Positions 29,191-38,788 of a stretch of DNA of 64,000 nt are shown piece after piece (the stretch's first letter is position 1; every line of letters starts with the position of its first letter). This stretch comes from Prochlorococcus sp. AG-459-N19 (GTDB lineage Bacteria; Cyanobacteriota; Cyanobacteriia; PCC-6307; Cyanobiaceae), in contig QCRF01000002.1 in NCBI GenBank assembly GCA_003209375.1, positions 1 through 64,000 on the forward strand, written 5' to 3'. The notes under the pieces were generated by a model. The model had not been told where the DNA came from. It searched no databases and worked only from the letters and a program-made list of their open reading frames with translations. Made by a program: the position numbers and the translations under genes.

Positions 29191-30216
29191 TCAAATTAAA
29201 CTCGATATTATAAAAAAAATTAAAGCAAAAATTATTATCCATAAAAATTGTAATCTCGTAATTAATTGACAAATTAATTTGATTTTTTCTTCAGTGCAAT
29301 TATCTCCAGTCTCATTAATTATTGGCTTTTCAATAATTTCATTTTTATATTTACTTTTACCTCCCAATTTAATACCAGAAATATAGGCAAATATAGCTTC
29401 TGAAATTCCAGCATTAGGCGAATCATATTTTTTACCATCAAGATAACTTTTTTTTATGATTGATCCATACTCATTAACTTTGGCGCTAACTAAAGGTAAC
29501 GTGATTAAAACTAATCTTGAAGGAACAAATGTAAAAATATCTTCGATTTTTGCACTAAAAAAACCTAAATATCTAAAATAATCATATTTGTAACCTATCA
29601 TTGAATCTAAAGTACTTATGGCTTTGTAAGAAAAACCAAGTGACAAAGGACCTGGTAGAAAAATTGAAAACTTCATAAAAATAATTCCAATAAAAATCCA
29701 AAATAATGGCCCAAATATTCCATCAACAGAATTTTCGGTAAGGCTCTCGGTACTTGATCTCAAGAGATGTTTCATAGAAGATGACCTTACATCCCTACTT
29801 ACTATTCTTTGTACCTTCTCTTTGATTATTTTCTTATTTTGGTTATTAATTTCCTTGCGTTCTATTAGCTCTGCAATCTCTTTCACACTTGAAATAAGTC
29901 CCTTTGTCGCAATACAACTTGAAAGCCCAAAAAAAATTAACAATCCAACAAAAAAATGATTTCTTGATTGCACATAAATTAGTTCTATGAATTTTCCTAA
30001 ACCAAAACTTATTCCAATAGTGGATATAGCTATGAAGAAACCACCCCAAAACAATATATTTTTATTTTCTCCAAAATTATTTATTAGGTAATCAGATATT
30101 TTTTTTATGTAAAAGCCAATTACTTGAACAGGGTGTATTAAGAATCTTGGATCGCCGATCAATAAATCAAAACCAACCGATCCAAGAAATAGTAAAAATA
30201 AATTTATTTCAGCCAA
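29191..30216 (-). CDS. cbiB: Adenosylcobinamide-phosphate synthase CbiB/CobD
   Basis: A 341-residue integral membrane protein with the CbiB start [17 protein letters not shown] and the motif [19 protein letters not shown] followed by [13 protein letters not shown]. It attaches an aminopropanol-type arm to cobyric acid in cobalamin (pseudocobalamin) synthesis. Its start overlaps the ilvC stop by 13 bases, so the two are translated from one message although the functions are unrelated. Confidence 0.92.
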   Translation of the reverse strand: MAEINLFLLFLGSVGFDLLIGDPRFLIHPVQVIGFYIKKISDYLINNFGENKNILFWGGFFIAISTIGISFGLGKFIELIYVQSRNHFFVGLLIFFGLSSCIATKGLISSVKEIAELIERKEINNQNKKIIKEKVQRIVSRDVRSSSMKHLLRSSTESLTENSVDGIFGPLFWIFIGIIFMKFSIFLPGPLSLGFSYKAISTLDSMIGYKYDYFRYLGFFSAKIEDIFTFVPSRLVLITLPLVSAKVNEYGSIIKKSYLDGKKYDSPNAGISEAIFAYISGIKLGGKSKYKNEIIEKPIINETGDNCTEEKIKLICQLITRLQFLWIIIFALIFFIISSLI

Positions 30217-31193
30217 CTGAACATCGAGCGCAGACCTTTACCCACTTTCTCAATTTCATGTTTTGAGTTCTCTTCTCTTAATTTTGTCATTAAGGGTTTG
30301 TTTTTATCGCATTCTTCCACAAAATTCTTAGCGAAAGTTCCATCTTGAATATCCCTTAGAATTTTTTGCATTTCTTTCTTTGTATCATTATTAATAAGTC
30401 TTTTACCACTAACATAATCTCCATATTCTGCAGTATTTGAAATGGAATCTCTCATTTGAGATAAGCCTCCCTTCACCATTAAATCAACAATAAGTTTAAC
30501 TTCATGTAAGCATTCGAAGTAAGCAAGTTCAGGCTGATAGCCAGCCTCTACAAGAGTTTCGAAGCCTGATTTGACTAGTTCTGATAATCCTCCGCACAAA
30601 ACCGCTTGTTCTCCAAATAAATCAGTTTCTGTTTCTTCTTTGAAGTTTGTTTCAAGAATTCCAGCTCTCGTTCCGCCAATCCCTTTAGCGTAAGCCATCG
30701 CCAATGATCTTGCATTTCCGGAAGAATCCTGCTCTACTGCAAACAAAGCTGGAACTCCTTGACCATTCTGATATTCCCAACGAACAGTGTGTCCAGGTCC
30801 TTTTGGGGCAATCATTACAACATCCACAAAACTAGGAGGTTTGATAAGTCCGAATCTTATATTGAAGCCATGAGCAAAACTTAATATCTTTCCTTTTTTT
30901 AAGTTTGGTTCTATTTCTTTTAGGTAAATATCTTTCTGAAACTCATCTGGGAGGAGAATCATAATCCAGTCTGCTTTTTCGCAAGCTTCAGAAACGCTAA
31001 ATACTTGTAGACCATCGCTAATGGCTTTGCTTTCAGACTTACTTCCTTTATATAATCCAACAATTACATCCATACCGCTATCTTTAAGGTTTAGGGCATG
31101 TGCATGACCTTGTGAACCATATCCAATAATCGCTATTGTTTTATTATTTAAGAGACTTAGATCTGCATCTGTGTCGTAAAAGAGTTGGGTCAT
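30204..31193 (-). CDS. ilvC: Ketol-acid reductoisomerase IlvC (class I)
   Basis: A 329-residue class I KARI, with the NADPH site [17 protein letters not shown] at about residues 24-40, [19 protein letters not shown], and [22 protein letters not shown] in the catalytic domain. It makes dihydroxy acids in branched-chain amino acid synthesis. Short class I length. It is downstream of clpP across a 109-base gap and overlaps cbiB. Confidence 0.97.
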   Translation of the reverse strand: MTQLFYDTDADLSLLNNKTIAIIGYGSQGHAHALNLKDSGMDVIVGLYKGSKSESKAISDGLQVFSVSEACEKADWIMILLPDEFQKDIYLKEIEPNLKKGKILSFAHGFNIRFGLIKPPSFVDVVMIAPKGPGHTVRWEYQNGQGVPALFAVEQDSSGNARSLAMAYAKGIGGTRAGILETNFKEETETDLFGEQAVLCGGLSELVKSGFETLVEAGYQPELAYFECLHEVKLIVDLMVKGGLSQMRDSISNTAEYGDYVSGKRLINNDTKKEMQKILRDIQDGTFAKNFVEECDKNKPLMTKLREENSKHEIEKVGKGLRSMFSWLK

Positions 31194-31302
31194 TAGTTGT
31201 AGCTTCTTTGCATTTGATAATTAATATTTTAGACATTAAAGGTGTAAATAAACCAAAAAATTATTAATTTAAAAATTAAAATTAAATATATATTTAGAAA
31301 AT

Positions 31303-31914
31303 TTAAGACTGATTTGCTTCGCTTGGATGTGTGATTACTCTATCAATTAAGCCATAGTTTTTTGCTTCTTCCGCACTTAGAAAATAATCTCTATCAGTAT
31401 CCTTCTCAATTTTCTCAAATGATTGGCCTGTCATATCTGCCATAGACATATTTAACATATCTTTAATTCTTAAAATTTCCTTAGCTTCTATTTCAATATC
31501 ACTTGCTTGACGTTGAGAAGTTCCTCCTAGAGGTTGATGAATCATTATTCTGCTATGGGGCAAAGCAACTCTTTTACCTTTTGTGCCAGCTGCCAAAAGG
31601 AACGCTCCCATAGAGGCTGCGAGGCCTACGCAGATTGTTACTACATCACTTTTTACGTATTTGATAGTGTCATATATAGCCAAGCCAGCAGTAACTGAAC
31701 CTCCTGGGCTGTTTATATATAGATAGATAGGTTTGGAATTATCATCAGAATCTAGATAAAGCATTTGTGCAACTAGGCTATTAGCAATACCATCATTTAC
31801 TTCCTGTCCAAGAAAAAGAATTCTTTCAACACCTAGTCTTGTATAAATGTCAACCCACCTTTCGTATTGACTTCCTGGAAGTCTGTAAGGCACACTTGGA
31901 GTTCCTATTGGCAT
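31303..31914 (-). CDS. clpP: Clp protease proteolytic subunit, catalytic (ClpP3-type)
   Basis: A 203-residue ClpP with an intact active site: Ser in [20 protein letters not shown], His in MIHQPLGG and the later Asp in the KDTDRD region. The pairing with a non-catalytic ClpR 24 bases upstream is the arrangement of cyanobacterial ClpP3/ClpR, which form a mixed heptameric ring. Numbering as ClpP3 follows that synteny. Confidence 0.94.
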   Translation of the reverse strand: MPIGTPSVPYRLPGSQYERWVDIYTRLGVERILFLGQEVNDGIANSLVAQMLYLDSDDNSKPIYLYINSPGGSVTAGLAIYDTIKYVKSDVVTICVGLAASMGAFLLAAGTKGKRVALPHSRIMIHQPLGGTSQRQASDIEIEAKEILRIKDMLNMSMADMTGQSFEKIEKDTDRDYFLSAEEAKNYGLIDRVITHPSEANQS

Positions 31915-31938
31915 GATTTTAAAATAGTTTTGTGAAGG

Positions 31939-32610
31939 TTAAATTTTATTTGGTAAATCTTTTTGACTTGTGAGTATTCTATCGATAACTCCATAATCTA
32001 GGGCTTCTTGGGGGTTGAGATAACTCATCCTGTCAGAGTCTTTTGAAAGTTCTTCGATAGTCTTTCCTGTATTACGAGATAGAATCTCCAGCATAGATTT
32101 TTTATTTTTCAAAACTTCCTCAGCTCTTATTTGGATATCTGTAGCTTGACCTCTTGCACCGCTAATAGGTTGATGTAAAACAATAGAAGCGTGCGGAAGA
32201 GCCGCCCTTTGCCCCTTAGTGCCAGATGAAAGGATAACTGCAGCAGTCCCCATTGCTTGTCCGATACATATTGTGTGTACGGGTGGCTTGATATAGCTTA
32301 TTGTATCGCAGATAGCAAAAGCTTCTGTTTCAAAACCAACAGCGTCACCAGTGTACCAACTCGTTCCTGTTGAATTTATGTAAAAATAAATTGGTTTTTC
32401 TGGATCCTCAAACTCCAGATAGAGAAGTTGAGCAATGATTAGTTCAGTAACATCCATTCCAAGTTGTCTTTTCGCATCATCGTCTGAAAATAATGGTAAA
32501 CCAAGATAAACAATTCTCTCTTTCAGTAAAAGAGAGGGTAGATCGGGGGGCGGGGTCCTCATAACGGTGTTTTCGCCGTAATAAGGAGCAGATACAGTCA
32601 TTTGTATCAC
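31939..32610 (-). CDS. clpR: ClpR, inactive Clp proteolytic subunit
   Basis: A 223-residue ClpP homologue without a catalytic serine. Where ClpP has AASMGA, it has AMGTAA, so the serine position is glycine, while the His in VLHQPIS is kept. It also has an extra insertion near residues 85-95 (STGTSWYTGDAV). This defines ClpR, which joins ClpP3 in the essential cyanobacterial core. The gene starts 32 bases after the PIN/TRAM gene stop and is followed by clpP. Confidence 0.93.
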   Translation of the reverse strand: MIQMTVSAPYYGENTVMRTPPPDLPSLLLKERIVYLGLPLFSDDDAKRQLGMDVTELIIAQLLYLEFEDPEKPIYFYINSTGTSWYTGDAVGFETEAFAICDTISYIKPPVHTICIGQAMGTAAVILSSGTKGQRAALPHASIVLHQPISGARGQATDIQIRAEEVLKNKKSMLEILSRNTGKTIEELSKDSDRMSYLNPQEALDYGVIDRILTSQKDLPNKI

Positions 32611-32641
32611 AAAAATAAGATTGTTCTGATTCTAGCTAGAT

Positions 32642-33751
32642 TTAGCCCTGTGTCGCTGGTGATTTAAAAGATTTGTTTGACTCAGGATTATTTATCAGTT
32701 TTCCAAAGACCATTCTTCCGGTAGGAGTTTGAAGTGCTCCTGTTATGACAATATCTAATCTGCTTCCGACAAAATTTTTTGCTTCATCAATAACTACCAT
32801 TGTTCCATCATCTAAATATCCTATACCTTGCATTTTTTCTTTTCCCTCCCTTACTATTTTTATATTAAGTGATTCTCCTGGTTGTACTTCTGGCCTTAAG
32901 GCAATAACTAGATCGCTTAGATTCATAACTTTCAATTCTTTGACTTCTGCAATCTGAGAGAGATTATAATCAGCGGTAATTAAAGTCCCTGCCATATCCT
33001 CAGTAATTTTCAAGAGTTTTTCATCTACCCCTTTACCTTCATATTTTGTTGGGTTGATTACAAGTCTTCTTCCGTATAATTCTCTTAATTCTTTTAGCAA
33101 TTTTAGACCTCTTCTTCCCTTAGACCTTTTTTCATTGCTGCTTGAGTCAGCTAAAGTTTGTAGTTCATCAATTACACTTTGAGCGACAATTAATTGTCCT
33201 TCTAGCAATCCGCAACTTAATAAGCCATTTATTCTGCCATCAATAATTACGCTGGTATCCAGAATTTTTGGACTTGCAGCAGGGAGTATTCCTTCATTTA
33301 CTAGATATGCATCAGTATTATTTGGATTAAATAGTCTTAATAATGTCCTTCCATGAGTATCCGCCAACTTATATCCAAGTGCACCAAAGAAAATATTGCT
33401 TAATATGGCTGCCAAAGGTTTTGCAAAAAAGACTTCTCTAGGGAATGGAATCAACAGTATTGGAGCAAGCAGGAGATTCGCAACAAGTAATCCTAAAATT
33501 AATCCAACTGACCTACTGATTAATAAATCTGTAGGCATTGTTCTTATTTGATCAAGAAACGTTTTTCTAAGTTGAAGGAATACAAAACCAGCTGCTAATC
33601 CTATAAAAAGACCTATTATTGCTAAAACGATTCTAAAACCCTCTACATTAGACACCTGTTTGAGTATGTCTACTGGCAATAAATCAACTCCGAGCCATCC
33701 TGAAGCTGCTCCAGATAATAAAAATAAAATTAATACTAAGATATCCGTCAT
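32642..33751 (-). CDS. PIN/TRAM-domain membrane protein (YacL-like)
   Basis: A 369-residue protein. Residues 1-130 hold about four hydrophobic helices. From about 160 there is a PIN nuclease-like domain (LDTSVIIDGRINGLL, with acidic residues at conserved places and TADYNLSQIAEV). The C-terminal 60 residues form a TRAM domain (GYLDDGTMVVIDEAKNFVGSR). YacL-type proteins are widely conserved but of poorly known function; RNA binding or cleavage is inference from the domains. It heads the clpR-clpP run. Confidence 0.88.
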   Translation of the reverse strand: MTDILVLILFLLSGAASGWLGVDLLPVDILKQVSNVEGFRIVLAIIGLFIGLAAGFVFLQLRKTFLDQIRTMPTDLLISRSVGLILGLLVANLLLAPILLIPFPREVFFAKPLAAILSNIFFGALGYKLADTHGRTLLRLFNPNNTDAYLVNEGILPAASPKILDTSVIIDGRINGLLSCGLLEGQLIVAQSVIDELQTLADSSSNEKRSKGRRGLKLLKELRELYGRRLVINPTKYEGKGVDEKLLKITEDMAGTLITADYNLSQIAEVKELKVMNLSDLVIALRPEVQPGESLNIKIVREGKEKMQGIGYLDDGTMVVIDEAKNFVGSRLDIVITGALQTPTGRMVFGKLINNPESNKSFKSPATQG

Positions 33752-33847
33752 ATCTATAATCTACTAGGATTTATTAATTGAGTAAATAAGGATTTGATTT
33801 TTTTCGATCATCAATTTCTTTTTGGAGCTTAAAAGTTTATTTAAATT

Positions 33848-35077
33848 ATGAATCAGTATCCAAGAAGCGCTTATGTACACATACCTTTTTGCCATAGAAG
33901 GTGCTTTTATTGTGATTTTGCTGTTATTCCTTTAGGAAACAAAGTTGAAACTTTACAAGGTTATGGAAGCAAAACTGTTAAAGAATATTTGTATTTTTTA
34001 TACAAAGAAATATTGTCAATTAAGCATAAATCACCCCTTTCAACAATTTATGTAGGAGGTGGTACACCATCAATCTTGGATCCTAAACATATCAAAGAAT
34101 TAATTGAGCTTTTTAAAGAAAATTATGGAATTGACTATGGTGCTGAAATTACTATGGAGGTTGACCCAGCTAGTTTTAATCAAGATGATCTTTATGGATT
34201 TATAAATGCTGGGATAAATAGATTTAGTCTTGGAGTACAAAGTTTTAATAATCAGATACTTCAAACGTCAGGAAGGCGGCATTCAAGAGAAGATGCTGAA
34301 AAATCTTGTTTATGGTTAAAGAGAGAATATGATTCTGGGTTAATAAAAAGCTGGAGCTTAGATTTAATTCAAAACTTGCCACTTAGTGGATTTAAAGAAT
34401 GGCAAAATGACTTAAAAAAAGCAATAACATTTTCACCACCACATATATCTATTTACGATTTAAATATTGAAAACGGAACTGTTTTTAAAAAATTAAATAA
34501 TTTAGGAAAATTAAAACTTCCAAGTGATGAAGAAGCGTTTAGAAATAGTGAATCTACTCATTTATTTTTAAAAAACTCAGGCTATTCAAGATATGAAATC
34601 TCAAACTATTGCCTCCCGCGGCATCAATCGAGACATAATAGAGTTTATTGGAGTGGTTTAGGCTGGTGGAGTTTTGGTCAAGGTTCCACTAGTTCGCCTT
34701 GGGGGGAAAAGTTAACTAGACCAAGAGTTAGTAAAGAATATAAAGAATGGGTAATTAGACAATACGAGCTTAAGTTAGATTCGTCCCTAATTAAAAAGGA
34801 TTTTGTTTACAAAGAAATTGATGAAAAAATAATGTTGGGATTAAGACTCAAAGAGGGTGTAGATATCAAAAAATTGTTTAAAGAACAAGACTGGGAAAAC
34901 AAAAAATTTGAAAGAAATTTTACTAAATTGCTTAAAGAATGGGAAAGATTTCTTGAAAGTGGACTCTTAGTAAGAATGGGTAATAGATTCTTTTTAAGTG
35001 AGCCTAATGGAATGGAACTAAGCAATCAAGTTCTTGTTTCTATGTTTAAGTGGTGGGATGAGATTAATAAAGATTAA
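33848..35077 (+). CDS. hemW: HemW-like radical SAM protein
   Basis: A 409-residue radical SAM enzyme. Near the start it reads YVHIPFCHRRCFYCDFAV, with the iron-sulfur cluster motif CxxxCxxC at the three cysteines. STIYVGGGTPSIL and MEVDPASFN follow, then RFSLGVQSFN. HemW is a heme chaperone once annotated as an oxygen-independent coproporphyrinogen oxidase (HemN). Without the N-terminal features of true HemN I favour HemW. Confidence 0.85.
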   Translation: MNQYPRSAYVHIPFCHRRCFYCDFAVIPLGNKVETLQGYGSKTVKEYLYFLYKEILSIKHKSPLSTIYVGGGTPSILDPKHIKELIELFKENYGIDYGAEITMEVDPASFNQDDLYGFINAGINRFSLGVQSFNNQILQTSGRRHSREDAEKSCLWLKREYDSGLIKSWSLDLIQNLPLSGFKEWQNDLKKAITFSPPHISIYDLNIENGTVFKKLNNLGKLKLPSDEEAFRNSESTHLFLKNSGYSRYEISNYCLPRHQSRHNRVYWSGLGWWSFGQGSTSSPWGEKLTRPRVSKEYKEWVIRQYELKLDSSLIKKDFVYKEIDEKIMLGLRLKEGVDIKKLFKEQDWENKKFERNFTKLLKEWERFLESGLLVRMGNRFFLSEPNGMELSNQVLVSMFKWWDEINKD

Positions 35078-35421
35078 TTAAAGCTTTTTATTATGGCTTA
35101 AACTATCGATATAAATTCTAAAAGTGATTTTTTAAATAATTTTATAAATTGCTTCCTAAACTTTTTTCACAATAAGCAATGAAAATTATTATTTTTACTA
35201 AGGATTGACAGTTGATCTAAATTAGGTGAGTAAAACTACCATTTTTTTATGACTATTAATACATTTCTTTTGCTGTTATTAGTTATTGCAAACTACACAA
35301 ACTTATTTTTAAATATCAAAAATAGGAAAAAATGAAACTCTTTAAAAGTACTGCATAACCAAATAAATTTTGTGAATACAACGTTTCTAAGTAATCAGAC
35401 TTTGTATATAAATATATGTGA
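35078..35421. other. Intergenic region between hemW-like gene and panB
   Basis: AT-rich with no strong conserved element. It includes a TTGACA at 35205-35210 without a good -10 at the usual distance and a 28-codon ORF (separate entry). No terminator hairpin is visible for the hemW-like gene. Confidence 0.5.
35249..35335 (+). CDS. Possible 28-residue single-helix membrane peptide
   Basis: ATG at 35249 to TGA at 35333 encodes a peptide with a leucine-rich hydrophobic helix (FLLLLLVIANY) and a basic end (KNRKK). This is the size and shape of small cyanobacterial membrane subunits, but it matches none I can name. There is no Shine-Dalgarno sequence, so it may be chance. Confidence 0.25.
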   Translation: MTINTFLLLLLVIANYTNLFLNIKNRKK

Positions 35422-36195
35422 TTAATTAAGTCTTTTAGATTCTACCCATTCTTTTAATTTATCCTTAAATAATTGCTTCCCTTGAATAATCGGTTGGCAA
35501 AATGGTGGTTGATCATCACTAAGGCCTAACAAATCTGCAGTTACTCTTACTTGTCCATCGCAATAATTACCTGCACCAATACCTATTATGGGGATGGTTA
35601 AAGAATTTTGTATTTCTTTAGCAAGCAAATCAGGAATATGTTCAAGAACTATTGAAAAACATCCTAATTTTTCAAGAATATAAGCCTCTTTTTTAATTTT
35701 TTCTTGGCTTTCTAAGCTTTCTCCTTGTTTCTTTAATCCAATATTTAGATAGCTTTGTGGTGTAAGACCTATATGACCCATAACAGGGATTCCCATTCTT
35801 ATTAATCTAGAAATAACTTTTTGTATTTCTGGTTCAGCTCCTTCTACTTTTACAGCTTTTGCATAAGTGCTCTGAATAATTTTTCCTGCATACTCAACAG
35901 CTTTATCCTCACCACATTGGTAAGTCAGAAAAGGCATATCTGAAACAACTAAAGGTTGTTCCTCAATTTTCTTCTTAAATCCTCTTGAAACAGCATTAGT
36001 ATGATAAATTATGTTTTCTAAAGTTAATGGCAATGTTGATTTGTATCCTAAGCAGACCATTGCTAATGAATCTCCTACTAGTACGAGATCAACATTTGCT
36101 TGTTCTGCAATAGATCCTGAAATGGAGTCCCATGCAGTAAGTGCAATGATTTTGCGAGATTTTTTTTTATAATTAACTAGTTCTGAAGGTAACAT
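35422..36195 (-). CDS. panB: 3-methyl-2-oxobutanoate hydroxymethyltransferase PanB
   Basis: A 257-residue TIM-barrel enzyme for the first step of pantothenate synthesis. The motifs KIIALTAWDSISG, DLVLVGDSLAMVCLGY and VMGHIGLTPQS are those of PanB, and GIGAGNYCDGQV is the conserved end loop. Downstream of the SRP RNA on the opposite strand. Confidence 0.96.
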   Translation of the reverse strand: MLPSELVNYKKKSRKIIALTAWDSISGSIAEQANVDLVLVGDSLAMVCLGYKSTLPLTLENIIYHTNAVSRGFKKKIEEQPLVVSDMPFLTYQCGEDKAVEYAGKIIQSTYAKAVKVEGAEPEIQKVISRLIRMGIPVMGHIGLTPQSYLNIGLKKQGESLESQEKIKKEAYILEKLGCFSIVLEHIPDLLAKEIQNSLTIPIIGIGAGNYCDGQVRVTADLLGLSDDQPPFCQPIIQGKQLFKDKLKEWVESKRLN

Positions 36196-36241
36196 AATAA
36201 ATTTATGTATCTTTTTTAAACAAGAATTGCTAATATGTTTC

Positions 36242-36337
36242 TGACTCGGCCTTTCGCGGTTTTAACGCCTAAACCTGGTCAGGACCGGAAGGTAGCAGCC
36301 ACAAGGGATGCTTGAGGCAGGCGAGATAACCGAGTCA
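36242..36337 (+). ncRNA. ffs: Signal recognition particle RNA (4.5S-type)
   Basis: A 96-base region with complementary ends TGACTCGG (36242-36249) and CCGAGTCA (36330-36337). The apical conserved part is GGTCAGGACCGGAAGGTAGC, which contains the asymmetric loop and GGAA tetraloop of SRP domain IV, the binding site for Ffh. The start of the ffh gene is in the same window (62914). It lies between panB and ftsZ, both on the other strand. Confidence 0.95.
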
Positions 36338-36356
36338 CTCTATTTTACCTCTTAAC

Positions 36357-37466
36357 CTATATTTTTTTATTTTGTCTTAATTTTAAGAATTCAGGAATAC
36401 TTGCTCCTGATTCTTTATTCTCTGAATAATTATATAAGGGCTGACTAGATAATCTATTTTTAATTCTTTGCTGGTTTAATGGTTGGGTTGTTTCAAATCC
36501 TGTAGCAATTACAGTAACTTGTATCTCCCCTTCCATGGCTTCATCTACCACTGCACCAACAATAATATTTGCTTCTTGATCAACAACATCATAAATAATT
36601 TCAGATGCGGAGGTCATGTCTTCTAAAGTCATGTCTTTGCCACCAGTTATGTTTATAACGCAGCCTTTAGCTCCATCAATTCTAGCGGCTTCTAATAAAG
36701 GACTATTCATAGCTGCCTGTGCTGCCTCTATAGCTCTAGATCTTCCTGAACCTATACCTATTCCGAGAAGAGCAGTGCCAGCTTCAGTCATAACTGATCT
36801 TACGTCTGCAAAATCAACATTAACTAATCCTGGGCAAGTAATTATGTCGCTAATGCCTTTGACACCCATCCTTAAAACATCATCAGCATTCCTAAATGCT
36901 TCTTGAAGTGGAGCCCCTGCTATAACATCTTTTAATCGGTCATTTGGAATAACTATAAGAGTATCAACATTTTCTGCTAGTCTTGCGATCCCCTCCTCTG
37001 CTTGACGCATTCTTCTTTTCCCTTCAAAAGAAAATGGTTTGGTTACTATACCTACTGTTAAAGCCCCACTTTGTTTGGCTACTTCTGCGACAACTGGTGC
37101 TGCTCCTGTACCAGTCCCTCCGCCCATTCCAGCGGCTATAAAAACTAGATCAGACCCCTCTAAAGCTTGTTGAAGCTCTTCTTTGGATTCTTCGGCTGCT
37201 TTTTGCCCAATACTTGGATTTCCACCTGCACCTAAACCTCTAGTGAGGTTTTGTCCAAGTTGGACTCTACTCTCTGCAGAAGATTGTAGTAGGGCTTGAG
37301 CATCGGTATTGAGGACTCTAAATGAAACACCTTCTAAATCACTATTTATCATCCTGTTGACTGCATTACTGCCACCACCACCTACACCAATAACTTCTAT
37401 TTTAGCGCTTTGGCTTGGAAGGATTTCTCTCGATTGATCAAAGTTTGGATTGTTACCGAAGCTCAT
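36357..37466 (-). CDS. ftsZ: Cell division GTPase FtsZ
   Basis: A 369-residue tubulin homologue with the nucleotide motif [10 protein letters not shown] at about residues 105-114, [13 protein letters not shown] near the start and FNTDAQ-type NTDAQAL. It polymerises into the Z ring. The C-terminus is a short tail ending in [13 protein letters not shown], a variant of the conserved C-terminal peptide that contacts partners such as the ARC6/Ftn2-like protein in this window. ftsQ lies upstream, 179 bases away. Confidence 0.97.
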   Translation of the reverse strand: MSFGNNPNFDQSREILPSQSAKIEVIGVGGGGSNAVNRMINSDLEGVSFRVLNTDAQALLQSSAESRVQLGQNLTRGLGAGGNPSIGQKAAEESKEELQQALEGSDLVFIAAGMGGGTGTGAAPVVAEVAKQSGALTVGIVTKPFSFEGKRRMRQAEEGIARLAENVDTLIVIPNDRLKDVIAGAPLQEAFRNADDVLRMGVKGISDIITCPGLVNVDFADVRSVMTEAGTALLGIGIGSGRSRAIEAAQAAMNSPLLEAARIDGAKGCVINITGGKDMTLEDMTSASEIIYDVVDQEANIIVGAVVDEAMEGEIQVTVIATGFETTQPLNQQRIKNRLSSQPLYNYSENKESGASIPEFLKLRQNKKI

Positions 37467-37645
37467 CTCTTAAATAGGAATCTAATACTAGTATTGGGTG
37501 CATTATGAACTTACTGAGCTCATCTGTAGGAATTTGTTGAGGAAAATCCTAAAAATATTTATTGATTAAATATTTCGTTTGAATGCAAAACCCATATCAA
37601 CACTACAATAATTAAAAAAAAATACTCAGAATACTTTTTCAAATA

Positions 37646-38371
37646 TTAGGGTTTGAACACTTTTATTTTTGGTTTATCTGGATTAGTAAGATCAACATTA
37701 TCTATTTTTTTTGAAAAGCTATTTTTCTTAAATTCATTTTTAAGATTATTGATTATTTGTAATTGATAGTTGATTAAATTTGGCTTAAATCCTAAGAATA
37801 TCGTTTTTAAATCTTTTTCCTCAACAGTTAGAAATCCATCAGATGAAAAAGTTATTTTAACTATTTCTAATTCATAATTTTCTATAGCGACAAAAATTTC
37901 AGATAATATTTTTTTAAATTTTTCTTCCCATCCATAAACTTGTATGGTTAATTTATTCAAATTTTTTTCGTCCACATTTTGCTTATTTATAAAACTTCCA
38001 TCTTTATCAATGAAGCCTAATATTTTTTCGTCGTTAAATATTCTCTCACCGTAAGCTATTGGAATTCTAGAATTAATATGAACTTTCAAACCAAAAGGAA
38101 ATAGTTCTCTACTTACCGAAACATTCTTAAGAGATAAATTTTGTTTTAACTCTTTTTCTAGCAAATTAGTTTCAACAAAAATTAATCGGATAGGAAAATT
38201 TAAAGATGAATTTTTCATCACATCATTCTGCGAAAATAATTCACTACCAGAAATCCTAATGTCCTGAGTATCAACTTTTTTGAGTGTTTTTATGCTTAAT
38301 AAGCTTGTTAAAAATAAAAATGAAATTAGAAAAAAAAAGTTTCTATTTTTGATTCCTTTTTTGTTTTTCAC
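37646..38371 (-). CDS. ftsQ: Cell division protein FtsQ-like (POTRA)
   Basis: A 241-residue protein with an N-terminal membrane helix (FFFLISFLFLTSLLSI, about 11-26) and a POTRA domain at about 34-105 (IRISGSELFSQNDVM, VSRELFPFGLKVHINSRIPIAY). This order and position near ftsZ and ddl support FtsQ. Its sequence is diverged and Lys/Asn-rich. The start overlaps the upstream gene's stop by 4 bases. Confidence 0.85.
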   Translation of the reverse strand: MKNKKGIKNRNFFFLISFLFLTSLLSIKTLKKVDTQDIRISGSELFSQNDVMKNSSLNFPIRLIFVETNLLEKELKQNLSLKNVSVSRELFPFGLKVHINSRIPIAYGERIFNDEKILGFIDKDGSFINKQNVDEKNLNKLTIQVYGWEEKFKKILSEIFVAIENYELEIVKITFSSDGFLTVEEKDLKTIFLGFKPNLINYQLQIINNLKNEFKKNSFSKKIDNVDLTNPDKPKIKVFKP

Positions 38372-38778
38372 AAATCACATCGAGCTTTTTCCATCAGTTG
38401 GTCCATCCATTCTCTCGCTTGCTCTGCATCCGAAAATGGTACATCCATCTCTTTTCCATCCCCTACTAATCTCAACCTGCACTTTCCTTGAGATTCACTT
38501 GTTAGAGGAGCTTCACCTGAAGTTAGTGCCATTAATTCAACTAATTCCAGTTTTTTGATCGTAAAACAATCTTTTTCTTCAAATTTACCAGCTTCAAATG
38601 AGCTCCACTTTAACTCCCCATTTTTTAAAAACGCTGCACCTGAACTATCCAACTTGCACAGTTCAGAATCACTAGCCCAACTTCTAAAAAGATTTTGCCT
38701 TCTTCTTTCTAACCATCCAAGTGCAGTTAATAAAATGAAGATTAGAAGTAATGGTAACCAAAGTAGTCCATGCAACAT
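38368..38778 (-). CDS. Unknown membrane-anchored protein between ddl and ftsQ
   Basis: A 136-residue protein with an N-terminal hydrophobic helix (LLWLPLLLIFILLTALGWL) and a polar domain with DSSGAAFLKNG and EKARCDL at the end. Its composition is less AT-rich than its neighbours: 46% GC over 38401-38520 by count, against 32-35% in single lines of ftsQ and ddl. It uses Trp, Arg and Ala more than the adjacent genes do. It sits in tight overlap with ftsQ (4 bases) and 10 bases after ddl. No family recognised. Confidence 0.65.
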   Translation of the reverse strand: MLHGLLWLPLLLIFILLTALGWLERRRQNLFRSWASDSELCKLDSSGAAFLKNGELKWSSFEAGKFEEKDCFTIKKLELVELMALTSGEAPLTSESQGKCRLRLVGDGKEMDVPFSDAEQAREWMDQLMEKARCDL

Positions 38779-38788
38779 TTGATTTAAA

